The notes under the pieces were generated by a model, which made no database searches, was not told where the DNA came from, and saw nothing but the letters and a program-made list of their open reading frames with translations. From Phyto melanocephala (lineage: Eukaryota > Arthropoda > Insecta > Diptera > Rhinophoridae): 64,000 nt of DNA. Every line of letters begins with the position of its first letter. Positions within the stretch are counted from its first letter, which is position 1. Positions 25,501-32,904 of this stretch are shown in pieces. The translations under genes and the position numbers were made by a program. Where the stretch lies: the NCBI GenBank assembly GCA_941918925.1, contig OW799234.1, forward strand, positions 111,947,128 to 112,011,127, written 5' to 3'.

Positions 25501-28500
25501 TTGTTGACGTACTAATTCATCAAAAAATTAAACATTAAAACACTTTTATAATTTGTACGTGTTGTTGCACGCCATTCTCTTTGTGCGATGACAGTCTGGC
25601 ATAAAAACCTAAATAATTGAATGCCAATTCGACATACGACCATTTGAAAAATAGCATCGCTATTGATTGTCTAAGTTCAAAACTCCCCATTAAAGGTAAG
25701 GGAACTGCTGTAAAAATTTACTTTAAACCAATTAAAAAAATTAGGTGCCCCGGTGGACTAGTCAGTAGTGTGCTAGTCTGGACTGGTCTGCTTCTCTTCT
25801 ATTCTAACTATTTAGATTCTTATTCTATTTTTCTCTCTATTATGGCGTCAGAATGGACCGTACGGGTCTCCGGGTGAGGATGTGAGACTAACTTTACACC
25901 AGCATTACCTACCCATCTACCGAATAAAAAATTATTCAAGTTGCTGGGAGTGATATACCCAAGAACTATAAGCCATATCTTACAGTTAATTATATCGCAT
26001 TAAATAAATTTCGAACACATGTCAATAGGCTGCCAAAGGAGTTTACAATTTAAAAAAGAGGAAACTACACTGACTACTAGCTTTGCAGAATAATAATTTT
26101 ATAAGTAAAATATCTTTAAAAATAAACATTAAATTCATATTGATGCTTCCGAACAATGTCATATTACAACTGGTAATGATATACATAGATTTCCTTAAAC
26201 ATCTTGGTTGCAAGATAACACTACTTTAAATATTAAGAGTAATATTGCCAATCGAAAATGTGAACCCCACTCGAAATTATAGCGCTGGTCGCATATTACA
26301 CTGCTCTGCAAAAAATAATTTTTTGTCTTCCCATTTAATAAAACTATGTGTACTATATAGATTTTGACGCGCTGAACTCAAATCCGTTATCGGTTTTTTT
26401 CCATCAGATCGGGATTTTTTTTTATGGGCGTGGCAAATTTTTCCCCCTAAATTAGTCAGGTACGGAGACTGATTTCCTCCTAACTCGAGAACCAGTCTAC
26501 TGATTTTCAAAAGTAAGACACCAAAAAATGTGTAATAAAATTAGTTTTATTTTAATGGAATAAAATTTTTTGATATCTCTTATGGTTTTGGAGTTATTTA
26601 GAAATTAATGGAGAAAATAAATTTTTTTCGTGCAAAATTCGTAATATTTTTAAAATTAAAAATGAAATTAAAAAAAATATAAGGCATGTATTCAACATTT
26701 AAAACTTTTTTCTGAGATCTACTTATCTTGAAAATAAAAAAAGCCATAAACCATAAAAATCGGTTAAAAAATGTAGATTTTATTATCAATTTACCGCAAG
26801 TACCCAATATTGATCAAATATGTGTAATGCAGCAAACAACGTCAGAGTGGGCGCACTAAAGCGACTTGTAGCAACAATGAATGGCAACTTTTTACTTCTA
26901 TCTATTTTCGTACAACAAAAACAAATACAAGCAAAAAAAATTTGCTAGATTGTAATTTTGTAGCATCGCCTCGCTTAAAGCACCCACCCTGTCGTCACCC
27001 GTAGATAACTTCAAATTACAATAAAAAAATTAAATATTTACAGGCTATTTTACTTAAAATAACACAAAACTTTTGTAAATAATTATTAATTTTTATTTAG
27101 GAAACATTGTTAAAATAAAAAAGTAGCTTAAGCTCCCATGCCCTTTTGTCCACATCATTCAATTTCGTTCTGAAGACCTCGTCCTTCATAATTTGTCGTA
27201 TTTGTGGACCTACAAATATGCCTTCTCTTACTTTAGCATCTCTGATTCTAGGAAATTTGCTCTTAATGTATAGAAAGGCTTCACCATCCTTGTTTATTGC
27301 TTTGACAAAATTTTCATTAGGTCTAGCTTTATATGAAGAGAAGAGTTTGTTCCTTTTGTTTTAAAGGCTCTTCTTCTACATTTTTACTTCTGGAATAAAA
27401 TTTACTCTTTTCGGTCAAATTTTAACATTGTAGTGTTTTTCTTTTGCGCGGCTATCCCATTTACATAAGAAGCAATAAAACTTAGTATATCCACTTTGCA
27501 ATCCATTTAACATTGCTACGACTTTAAAATCTGCAGATTCCATAAGTAATGTGAATATTTAATTTTTTGTAGTATCATGTTCATTCTACAATAGATTTCT
27601 TTCATATTTCTTGCATACGCAAGCGGGACCGATGGAAATTTGTTGCCATTGTGAAGTAAAACCACTTTCAAACTTGTCTTGGATGAATTAATAACAAGCC
27701 GCCAATCCTGAGATTTATGACTGAAACACAGTTGTCGCAAAAGTCCATCAGCATTATCGCAAAATATCAAACCTTCCTCTCTGTTGAAATAACTCAAAAA
27801 GGATTGTTTTCTATTTCGAAAGTACGAGACGTTAGCGTCCTTTTGCACCAAATTTCATTCCTTTAATTGGGATGCAAGAAGCTCAGACTTATTTTTTGAG
27901 AGCCCTAATTTACGAAGTAAGTTATTTATATCAGTTTAATTCGGAAAATAAGGTTTACTCGTTGGACTTCCAAATGAATGCGAAGAAACACCGATGCTGG
28001 CGTAAGTGGATTCAGTTGCTGCAGAAAGCCCATCGTCTTCATCGTCTGTAGGAGGCAATGGAGGTAAAAATTTACTTGTAAACTGGAAAACTGGTCGTTT
28101 GACGCATAAAGTATTTGGATATGTAACTTTATTTTTGGTTTTTTTCGTAAACCCACATGTTTAGTATGGCAAAAGTAGCAATCATTTCGATGATTTTGTG
28201 GTTCACTCCAAATCGCTGGCTTCATAAACGGCTTCATAAAGACTTATGACTTCCTTTTAACCAACCTCTTAAAGGCTTACCACAGCTACTACAACATATT
28301 TTCGGCAGCCAATTTTTATCTCTATCATCGGTAGGAAACCCAAAATAACGGCGATAAGCATCTTTAAGCTTGGAAAATATTGTCTCCCGTTGAGAACTTA
28401 AAGTTAGATCGCCACATACGTAACAAAATAAATTTAGAGATTTGTTACAAATCCTTGACATTTTGTAATATGAAAGCGTTTGTGGATTCTTTAATTGCTT

Positions 28501-31500
28501 TATTTCTTTACACAATAGCAAAGTACACTATAAGATCTATTGACTGTTGCCGATTTTAACCGCACGATATTCAAATTAAAAGTGACTAACTTATTGCCCA
28601 TTAGCTTCTATATATACAATAAATACCATAATCTACCCTAATGTTCTTAATTTAAAATCACAGGTAATTGAAAAATACTGTTATAAATATTAATTCCAAG
28701 AACTATGTAAAATACCGTTGTACTTTAGTTCCATTACCCGCTCACTTAACGAAATGTTACATATATCATATGTACGGCTGGTTGCATAACAATATTGGGT
28801 ACATGCGGTAAATTGACAATAAAATCCACATTTCTTAACCGATTTTTATAGTTTACGGCTTTTTTTATTTCCAAGATAAATAGCTCTTAGAAAAAAGTTT
28901 AAAATGTTGAATATTTGCCATATATTTTTTTTAATTCCATTTTTAAATTGAAAAATATTACGAATTTTGCACGAAAAAAAATTTTTTTCTCCATTAATTT
29001 CTAAATAACTCCAAAACTATAAGAGATAGAGAAAAATTCCATCCCACTAAAATAAAATCAATTTTATTACACATTTTCTGGTGTTTTACTTTTGAAAATC
29101 GGATGACTGGTTCTCGAGTTAGGATTAAATATGTGTCCGTACCTGACTAATTTAGGGGGAAAAATTTGCCACGCCCATAAAAAAAATCCCGATCTGATGG
29201 AAAAAACCGACAACGGATTTGAGTTCAGTGCGTCAAAATCCATATAGTCCGCATAGTTTTATTAAATGGAGGATTTTGTTGCAGAGCAGTGTTATTTTTG
29301 CCTGGTCCAGAGTATATGGGAAAGAAAATATCTTTTATCTTGGATGTCAAGATTAATTCATACTAAGAAATAACTTAAGACCAATGTCAAGCTTAAATAT
29401 TTCTGTCCTCGTCATAAGTTAAATCTACGGGACTTCTTTTCCTGGAAAGGGAATATCTAAGAATCTTGTCAGACGTTTCAACAAGTCAATGAAACCTTTG
29501 ATAGTATTAGATTTAGATTGGCATTTTGGATAATATGATCTAACGATTTTGCAACATAGGGTTCGAAACGGTAAATTTCTGGTACTCAGTAGTTCAAGGT
29601 TATGATTTCTAAGCATTAGTGCTAGGCTTTACACAAATCCTTAACCTAAAATGGATTATTACAATCACGCCAAAATACAATACTTATAAAAGGTGTCTTA
29701 GTAAGAATTAACTTTATAAATTTAGAGCAATTTTTCTTTCTTTTATGGCAGCTGTCACATATGTATGTTTATTCTAAAAAAAAGCCTTGTAAATATGAAA
29801 ACTTATTACAATAATTTGGAAAGTAATGCTGAGACCACTCACAAGCTCGCAAAGAGTGGGCAACAAATTTTAAGAATTTGCATCGATTATGACTCCTCTT
29901 GAAAACATTGCTGTTGTAAAAGAGAGTGTAGCCGAAAACCCGAAAATAAAAACTCTGCATCGTTTTCAACAACTTCAAATATCACGTAGCACTACGAAGC
30001 AATTTTTGACAAAAGATCGACCCAAATGAGTACAAAATTCAGCTCACCCAGAACCTTAAGCCAACAGCTAATGGAAAGCATTGGCAATTTTTTCATTCGG
30101 TAACAAAGTAGAGTACCAATTTTTCGAATATAGCTCCTTTTCATACGATCCAATAAATTGTACAATTTGGAGCTCAGACAGTCCTCATTCATTCTAAAAG
30201 AATTAAGTGCACAGAGTTATTCTGACCTCAACTGGATGGCATGGATCTGGATAAAATGTGGTTTCAGCAAGACGGTGCCACCTGTCACACCACACATGAA
30301 ACAATCCATTTCTTGCAGCAATGATTTCCAGAATAAAATATTTCAAGGAATTCTAATGTCAACTGACGACCAAGGTCATGCAATTTAACGTGCGTGCGAT
30401 TTTTATCTTAAGAGTTTTGTGAAATCGTAGGTTTATTCGAATAAACGTAAAACTATTCCTAAGCCCAAATCCGAGATCCAACGCGTCATCGGTAAGATAC
30501 AGTCACATCTCTGTGAAAAAGGTCATAGAAAATTCTATGGAAGGAATAATCGCCTGTCATCAGAGTCATTTTACGGATATTTTATTCTATACCTTATTGG
30601 AACATGTCTTCTTTACAATTTGATTAAGCCAAAGCGTAAATTTTTATTTCAAGGCATTTACAAGTTTGTTTTATTATTGCAAGATGAAATATATACTTTA
30701 ATTTGATTTGGGGGGGGAAATATCCTATTTTCCTGTCCCGTTATAAATTTGAAAGTGATTTGTTTTTATAATTTTAAATTGGTTTAAAAAAACGTTTAAA
30801 CTTTAAAGTTTAAATAACTCTGAACGGATTTCGTCTAACGATGACTTGCTTTGGATAAGTGTTATATAAATCTACTAAGAAATTAATTTAAAAATTTTTA
30901 ATTTTTGTACCTTTTAAAACAAAAGACCTAGTAGCAAAAGAAATTTCTTTAAAAAATTATTTCAATCTCTCTCTCTCTCACATTATCAAGGAAATACAAA
31001 AAAAATATTTCATATTAACTCTTTAGAAATCAGCTGTGTCTATGGGAATACCATCCTTAACTGAATGCAATTTAAAACACTTTACTATTTTGCCTCCCTG
31101 CCTGACTATCTATTAGATTATGTGTTCTTTTGCATAGGTGTGAATAGTTTACAAAATCATTGAAAATATATTCAATGTTTTTTATTATTTTTTGTTTTAA
31201 CAAGATAAATGAAGAAAGTTTTTGTTCAATTTAATTTTTATTTACCAACCAAAAGGAAATAGATTTTGATTATTATTCATAGAAAAAAATTGAAATAAAT
31301 ATCAGCATAAAAAATTTTTTTAGAAACATTTAAAAATATTAGAATTTTAATTCCATTAGTCTACTTTCTTGATTTACAAATAGTGGCTGAATATTTTACA
31401 CAACCGGTTGCTACGAATATTTTCACCAAACCAAGCTCACTTAATAGCCTAACTGATCATTCTTTGCTAACATGAATGAAGAATGTCAAACTGTATATAA

Positions 31501-32904
31501 ACAAATGTGAACTAGCCTTTCAAAATTTTTTTTAGGTGAAATTTGATATTCTCAGTTGAAAACAAATTCAATCGAATTGGCCACTGCGTCTACCTTGCAC
31601 CAAACTTTGCACTTACAAACAGTTATTTTTATAATAAATGCACATGCTACTCAATAGGTAAACTTATCAAGGTAACTTGGCAACAGTGACTTAATAATAA
31701 ACGACAGAACGCCAAAACAACATAGCAAACTGTCAACATGGACCTACTCATATTAGACATCCCTCATCGAAAGATAATTTGTTGCTTTTCTTTTACAAAT
31801 ACTATATTTTTTAGAAGATATTTGTTTAATAGTCAATTGACTATTATAGCGACGAAATAATTTTCTTAAACTTCGTGTATATAGCAAATATTTATGTAAA
31901 AAAGTTTTCCCTGATTAAAGGTATAATTAATACAGAATGTTCCATTTGATAGAGAATTTACTAGAAACTTTCTTAAAATTCTAAAAATTTTCTTTTATAT
32001 ACTCTTCCCCAAATAAAGGCATTACGTTTGCTGAAAAACACTCTTCTATTTGTTCCAAAAAAAAAATAAATAAAAAAAAAATTTCTACTTACGCTCTAAC
32101 TCTCGGCATTGGTGGATAAATGAATGAAGGACGATGAGTTCTTTTGATCGCTGGTAATACTGGATAATTAGTCAACTGACTAGAATGATACATCAGCGCC
32201 AAATGACCAGGCTGACGTTCATCACCTGTTAGCTGTTGATTTGAAGATGTACCCGGTGACGGAGGACCAGAACCATCACCATCGCCACCACCGCCTCCAC
32301 CACAAACACCACTTAATGAAGAAGATGCCGGTAAATTTGATTCATCAATTGTCACACGATGTTGTGAACCCGAATCACGTATACGAGCTGTAGACTTGGC
32401 CGGTGACACAGAATCATGTGCAACTGTCTCAGGGGAAACCAAGAGATTTGGCGTTGGTGTCACAGTTGAAGATGGTGGTGGCGAAGAGGCAGGGCGTCTT
32501 AATAACGTTTCATCACCACTGCCACTGGCTGCACGCATATGACGGGATTCTTGTAACAAACTGGATGCTGTATAAGAAGCCGGTACTGTGGGTGCTGGAA
32601 CTGGTACTACACCGTGATTGTGTGTATGATGATTCTGATGATGTGGATGCTGGAATTGATGTGGTAAATGATAGTGATGATGACTGCTTAATTGATGACG
32701 AGCTACTGGTTTTTGACTAGCTATAATGGATTGTGCCGGCTGCTGCGGTAGTTCATCCCTATAGGAAATTGTTGTTGCAGCAGCAGCAAATGAAGAGGTT
32801 GATGCTGTTGCAGCGGCCAAAGGTGTCTCACTGGTGGATGTTGCCGAAGATGTTGATGGCAATGAATCCGTAACGGTACTGCAAGTTGAATTTGAACGAG
32901 ACAT
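1422..32904 (-). CDS. Otopetrin-family proton channel, six coding exons (whole gene span)
   Basis: Otopetrins are plasma-membrane proton-selective channels with twelve helices in two homologous halves; in flies they act in acid taste and epithelial pH handling. The coding join is complement(32904..32093, 17644..17527, 6706..6610, 6505..6308, 5355..5195, 2567..1422). Every internal boundary has a GT donor and AG acceptor and the phases agree (2, 0, 1, 1, 0), giving 843 codons before TGA. Twelve hydrophobic segments are visible at about 278-298, 311-333, 400-425, 438-460, 471-492, 574-587, 624-648, 650-677, 696-720, 728-750, 768-788 and 803-824. Family-typical stretches include RFGLMHMIGTNL (about 474-485) and LVGAQTGSFLYNIFTVIAGHF (about 700-720). 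It is probably one of the three Drosophila otopetrin-like paralogues, perhaps OtopLa, but I cannot separate them by eye. 5' UTR exons and promoter were not located. Confidence 0.95.
2858..3276 (+). repeat. Truncated tandem array of a 120-125-bp Helitron-associated unit
   Basis: Three and a bit units. Each contains GACCGATTTTTCTGAAACTT, a GCACACATATTGAGCTGT-like segment, ATAATTTCGTGATTAGAAAA and GTGGGCGGGGCCACGCCCAT. The same unit makes up the interior of the elements at 9930-10658 and 24306-25092. No termini are present here. Confidence 0.75.
4355..4690 (-). repeat. Mini-me-like dispersed repeat fragment
   Basis: Contains CTTGTCATTCCGTTTGTAAT, ACACAATAAAGTGTATATAA and a TTCTGTCCGTGTGTATGTTA stretch. 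These match, in order, the copies near 18537, 43640 and 58047 and the reverse of the end of the 42.3-kb copy. Confidence 0.5.
5195..5355 (-). CDS. Otopetrin coding exon 5: helices 3 and 4
   Basis: A 161-nt exon with acceptor GTCTTCTAG and donor GTAAGT. Two bases complete codon 409, then residues 410-462, ending in phase 0 after IFLNNE. It carries FGIGSMIYSGLEFGQYFEL (rest of helix 3), the Cys-containing loop NPDTKCHN, and ALTPATRMAFIFIQMYFIFL (helix 4). This is typical otopetrin N-half sequence. Confidence 0.94.
5356..6307 (-). other. Otopetrin intron 4
   Basis: A 952-bp intron between donor GTAAGT at 6307 and acceptor TAG at 5356. AT-rich with poly-A/T runs; no repeat or RNA gene recognised. 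Confidence 0.85.
6308..6505 (-). CDS. Otopetrin coding exon 4: Ser-rich loop and start of helix 3
   Basis: A 198-nt exon with acceptor CCCTTTTAG and donor GTAAGT. It encodes residues 343-408: a hydrophilic Ser/Arg-rich loop (about 344-395, with SASESMDESDTDSNS and RRPSLLSPLGRQ) followed by HYGSFYLRMGAV, the beginning of helix 3. The loop carries several possible phosphorylation-type Ser/Arg motifs, which is inference only. One trailing base joins exon 5 to form Ala, recreating the family sequence RMGAVAFGIGSMIYSG across the junction. Confidence 0.92.
6506..6609 (-). other. Otopetrin intron 3
   Basis: A 104-bp intron between donor GTAAATA at 6609 and acceptor TTTTAG at 6506. It is the only short intron of the gene. 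Confidence 0.88.
6610..6706 (-). CDS. Otopetrin coding exon 3: second transmembrane segment
   Basis: A 97-nt exon, acceptor TTATTGCAG, donor GTAAATA. It encodes residues 311-342 (beginning VYYLYLYIGSMIFLLFMYAT, ending RPKIPVNI) plus one base of the next codon, which exon 4 completes to Ala. Helix 2 occupies most of it. It follows directly on exon 2 in phase 0 and is separated from exon 4 by only 104 bp, the one short intron of the gene. Confidence 0.93.
7526..7687 (+). CDS. Small ORF of unknown function inside the MULE
   Basis: ATG at 7526, TAA at 7685-7687, 53 residues beginning MEAISDQPPTSYSKTFEWLE and ending RKYGQRIV. It runs against the transposase fragment, and an overlapping frame is also open at 7314-7628. 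I do not recognise either. They may be captured sequence, a broken accessory ORF or chance. Confidence 0.25.
   Translation: MEAISDQPPTSYSKTFEWLENPTHGRRYYSYNIVKRAVIFCNGDVRKYGQRIV
7862..8056 (-). pseudogene. MULE transposase fragment
   Basis: About 64 codons with VTDYEISLRTAIMIVFPKSE and then VIGCWFHFCQAVRR. This is the MULE-domain pattern in which an acidic residue is followed by a Cys/His cluster near a helix. An upstream in-frame TAG sits inside an acceptor-like TTTTAG, so the fragment may have been an exon. It stops at TAA just after ITKCN. Most of the transposase, including the other catalytic residues, is missing, so it cannot be active. Confidence 0.75.
8431..9929. other. Intronic stretch with a possible degraded hAT-like element
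   Basis: About 8876-9655 holds several AGAGGAC-type motifs and ends in GGACGGATGGCAACCCTACT, which resembles ends of some hAT transposons. The left side (CAGTGGCTCTATTT) does not pair convincingly with it. No transposase was seen; the ORFs here are low complexity. Confidence 0.25.
9930..10658 (+). mobile_element. Helitron-like non-autonomous element with internal tandem array
   Basis: Begins TCTATATATATAAAAGTGAA, then a GT microsatellite and GACTCCGAAACTGTAATACC, as typical insect Helitron 5' ends do. The interior is four to five copies of a 120-125-bp unit rich in GTGGGC/GCCCAC motifs. The 3' end is a palindromic AAAGCGCGCTTTT region followed by CTAG at 10655-10658, degraded compared with the copy at 24306. 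The 5' flank is A; the 3' flank is A rather than T, so the 3' boundary is less certain. No Rep/helicase ORF. Confidence 0.7.
11516..11575 (+). repeat. Single end of the TAGCCTGTTTAA inverted-repeat element
   Basis: TAGCCTGTTTAATGATGTCG followed by GAAGGAAAACC matches the left end of the element at 61262-62194. No partner end was found nearby, so this appears to be a solo terminus or truncated copy. Confidence 0.5.
11787..14195 (+). mobile_element. Mini-me-like composite repeat with GTCY microsatellite and tandem units
   Basis: Starts near AGAGCACTATATTCGGCTGT (hairpin ATTCGGC/GCCGAAT) and TTTTATACCCACCACCAA; ends TGGTGGCGGGTATAAAA, the inverted form of that motif. It contains tandem units of about 240-290 bp (roughly 12540-13570) sharing TAACGGTAGATAACGTGAAA and GTGGGCGTTATAGTAGGCGT, a GACGGACA microsatellite (about 14015-14055) and TACTTTATGGGGTCT. 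The GTCY repeat beside a conserved core is the hallmark of dipteran mini-me elements, thought to be Helitron-related. A mariner-type element is nested at 11923-12529. Confidence 0.65.
11923..12529 (+). mobile_element. Small Tc1/mariner-type element, internally deleted
   Basis: Inverted ends GAGGGTGGTTAAATTT... at 11923 and AAGGGTGGTTAAATTT... read inward from 12529, identical at about 22 of 24 positions, flanked by TA on both sides (11921-11922, 12530-12531). Inside, about 12040-12180 reads RVKVIQVFYKNGRSSQNALC and then ALRNSFDQQNRSNSSTIGR, the helix-turn-helix N-terminus of IS630/mariner-type transposases (DUF4817-like). The rest of the transposase is deleted or inverted. It lies inside the mini-me-like repeat and is therefore younger. 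Confidence 0.75.
16483..16620 (+). repeat. (TATG)n microsatellite, about 34 copies
   Basis: About 138 bp of uninterrupted TATG. Open frames on both strands (YVCM and THTYI repeats) are products of the repeat, not genes. Confidence 0.98.
17527..17644 (-). CDS. Otopetrin coding exon 2: first transmembrane segment
   Basis: A 118-nt exon with acceptor TTTATAG and donor GTAAGT. Its first base completes codon 271; residues 272-310 follow and the exon ends in phase 0. It encodes the conserved start of the otopetrin core, including ALYGKILVVMGIAFPMAEVI (helix 1, about 281-300) and STYIPPSFYE. The exon is short and isolated between introns of 14.4 kb and 10.8 kb. Identification rests on family-typical residues and on exact phase agreement with both neighbouring exons. 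Confidence 0.93.
18537..19300 (-). repeat. Mini-me-like dispersed repeat
   Basis: Begins GGCTTTGTCATTCCATTTGT and ends near GGCGTCAGAAATGATAAAGC and CTAGGCTAAGCTGTGATGTG. The same motifs occur in the same order at 58047-58880. Both also contain an ACCCCCCAATA-type motif near a GCGCT. Orientation is judged against the 42.3-kb copy. Confidence 0.6.
19555..19790. repeat. MITE-like repeat, related to 62625-62830
   Basis: Shares with 62625-62830 the ordered motifs CCATAACCA, AAACAGCTGT, TATGG..AAAATGTA, GAAACCAAT and TATGGC with a nearby ATGGCAC. Ends are partly inverted (ATGGTTATGACATAAAACCA against CCATAACCGTAATGCCATAG). It has no credible ORF. Confidence 0.45.
24306..25092 (+). mobile_element. 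Helitron-like non-autonomous element, both termini visible
   Basis: Begins TCTCTATATATAAAAGTGAA at 24306 after A. It ends with the short hairpin GCCCGCCGGGC (25074-25084), TTTT and CTAG at 25089-25092, followed by T: the A/T insertion site and CTRR terminus of Helitrons. The interior carries five to six partial units of the 120-125-bp array shared with 2858-3276 and 9930-10658. There is no Rep/helicase gene, so movement would depend on proteins supplied elsewhere. Confidence 0.82.
25745..25925 (+). repeat. SINE-like dispersed repeat, copy 1
   Basis: Begins about GGTGCCCCGGTGGACTAGTC, with AGTAGTGTGCTAGTCTGGAC in a tRNA-like head, then a CT-rich middle and GGACCGTACGGGTCTCCGGG. A second copy lies inverted at 58893-59041 and shares the CT-rich middle and the TCTCCGGGTGAGG box. 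A tRNA-derived SINE is plausible but the Pol III boxes are not clear-cut. Confidence 0.45.
26299..29291 (-). mobile_element. 3-kb DNA transposon with about 500-bp terminal inverted repeats
   Basis: Left arm 26299 to about 26813 and right arm about 28789 to 29291 are inverted copies, both starting CACTGCTCTGCA at the tip and sharing, for example, CATCAGATCGGGATTTTTTT and GCGGTAAATTG-like inner ends. TTA flanks both tips (26296-26298, 29292-29294), a possible 3-bp target duplication. The middle holds a broken minus-strand gene (about 28500 to 27120) of a protein family widespread in arthropod repeats. The arms have diverged by small changes, so the insertion is not recent. I cannot name the superfamily. 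Confidence 0.75.
27120..28500 (-). pseudogene. Broken transposon protein gene of an arthropod-wide family
   Basis: Reading the minus strand: 28498-28234 gives ICNKSLNLFCYVCGDLTLSS, then DDRDKNWLPKICCSSCGKPL and RGWLKGS. The next frame (28237 down) gives PFMKPAIWSEPQNHRNDCYF with a CYFC motif. 27851-27516 gives FRNRKQSFLSYFNREEGLIF, DWRLVINSSKTSLKVVLLHN, GNKFPSVPLAYARNMKE. About 27365-27125 gives NFVKAINKDGEAFLYIKSKF and EGIFVGPQIRQIMKDEVF. These blocks follow the order of a large protein often seen as uncharacterised predictions in insects and repeats. CxxC pairs suggest zinc binding. Frameshifts and deletions separate the blocks, so it is dead. Function in transposition is inferred from the terminal repeats. 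Confidence 0.65.
29780..30560 (+). pseudogene. Mariner/IS630-type transposase pseudogene
   Basis: Translation in shifting frames gives TPLENIAVVKESVAENPKIK, then LQISRSTTKQFL, and near 30235-30310 MDLDKMWFQQDGATCHTTHE. The last is the classic QDGA.CHT block around the second catalytic Asp of these transposases. Several stops and frameshifts are present. The N-terminal helix-turn-helix is missing or unreadable. No inverted ends were found. Confidence 0.7.
32093..32904 (-). CDS. Otopetrin coding exon 1: start codon and disordered N-terminal region
   Basis: This exon encodes residues 1-270 plus two bases of codon 271 (GC, completed to Ala by the next exon). The ATG at 32904-32902 is preferred because an in-frame TAA lies three codons upstream. 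The exon ends at a good donor (GC followed by GTAAGT). The product has no membrane segment and looks like a disordered cytosolic tail: Ser/Thr/Ala-rich at 1-47, His-rich at about 75-98, Pro-rich around 99-110 and 138-152, six glycines at 202-207. A more ordered-looking stretch (about 236-271, ending PPMPRVRA) leads into the first helix. Its base composition is clearly more GC-rich than the flanking sequence. Vertebrate otopetrins have much shorter N-termini; long ones occur in insect forms. Confidence 0.92.

Larger units (their letters stand above)
17645..32092 (-). other. Otopetrin intron 1
   Basis: A 14.4-kb intron from donor GTAAGT at 32092 to acceptor TAG at 17645. It holds the repeats and transposons listed separately at 18537-19300, 19555-19790, 24306-25092, 25745-25925, 26299-29291 and 29780-30560. 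The stretches 17645-18536, 19800-24305 and 30700-32092 show only AT-rich sequence with short chance ORFs. No alternative first coding exon with the required phase was found. Confidence 0.85.

Noticed and set aside
27146..27364. 72-codon plus-strand frame in the long-arm transposon
   Set aside because: The opposite strand gives the recognisable transposon protein (KFPRIRDAKVREGIFVGPQI); the plus frame is a shadow.
32403..32720. 105-codon plus-strand frame
   Set aside because: It is antisense to otopetrin exon 1 and exists because that exon is GC-rich.
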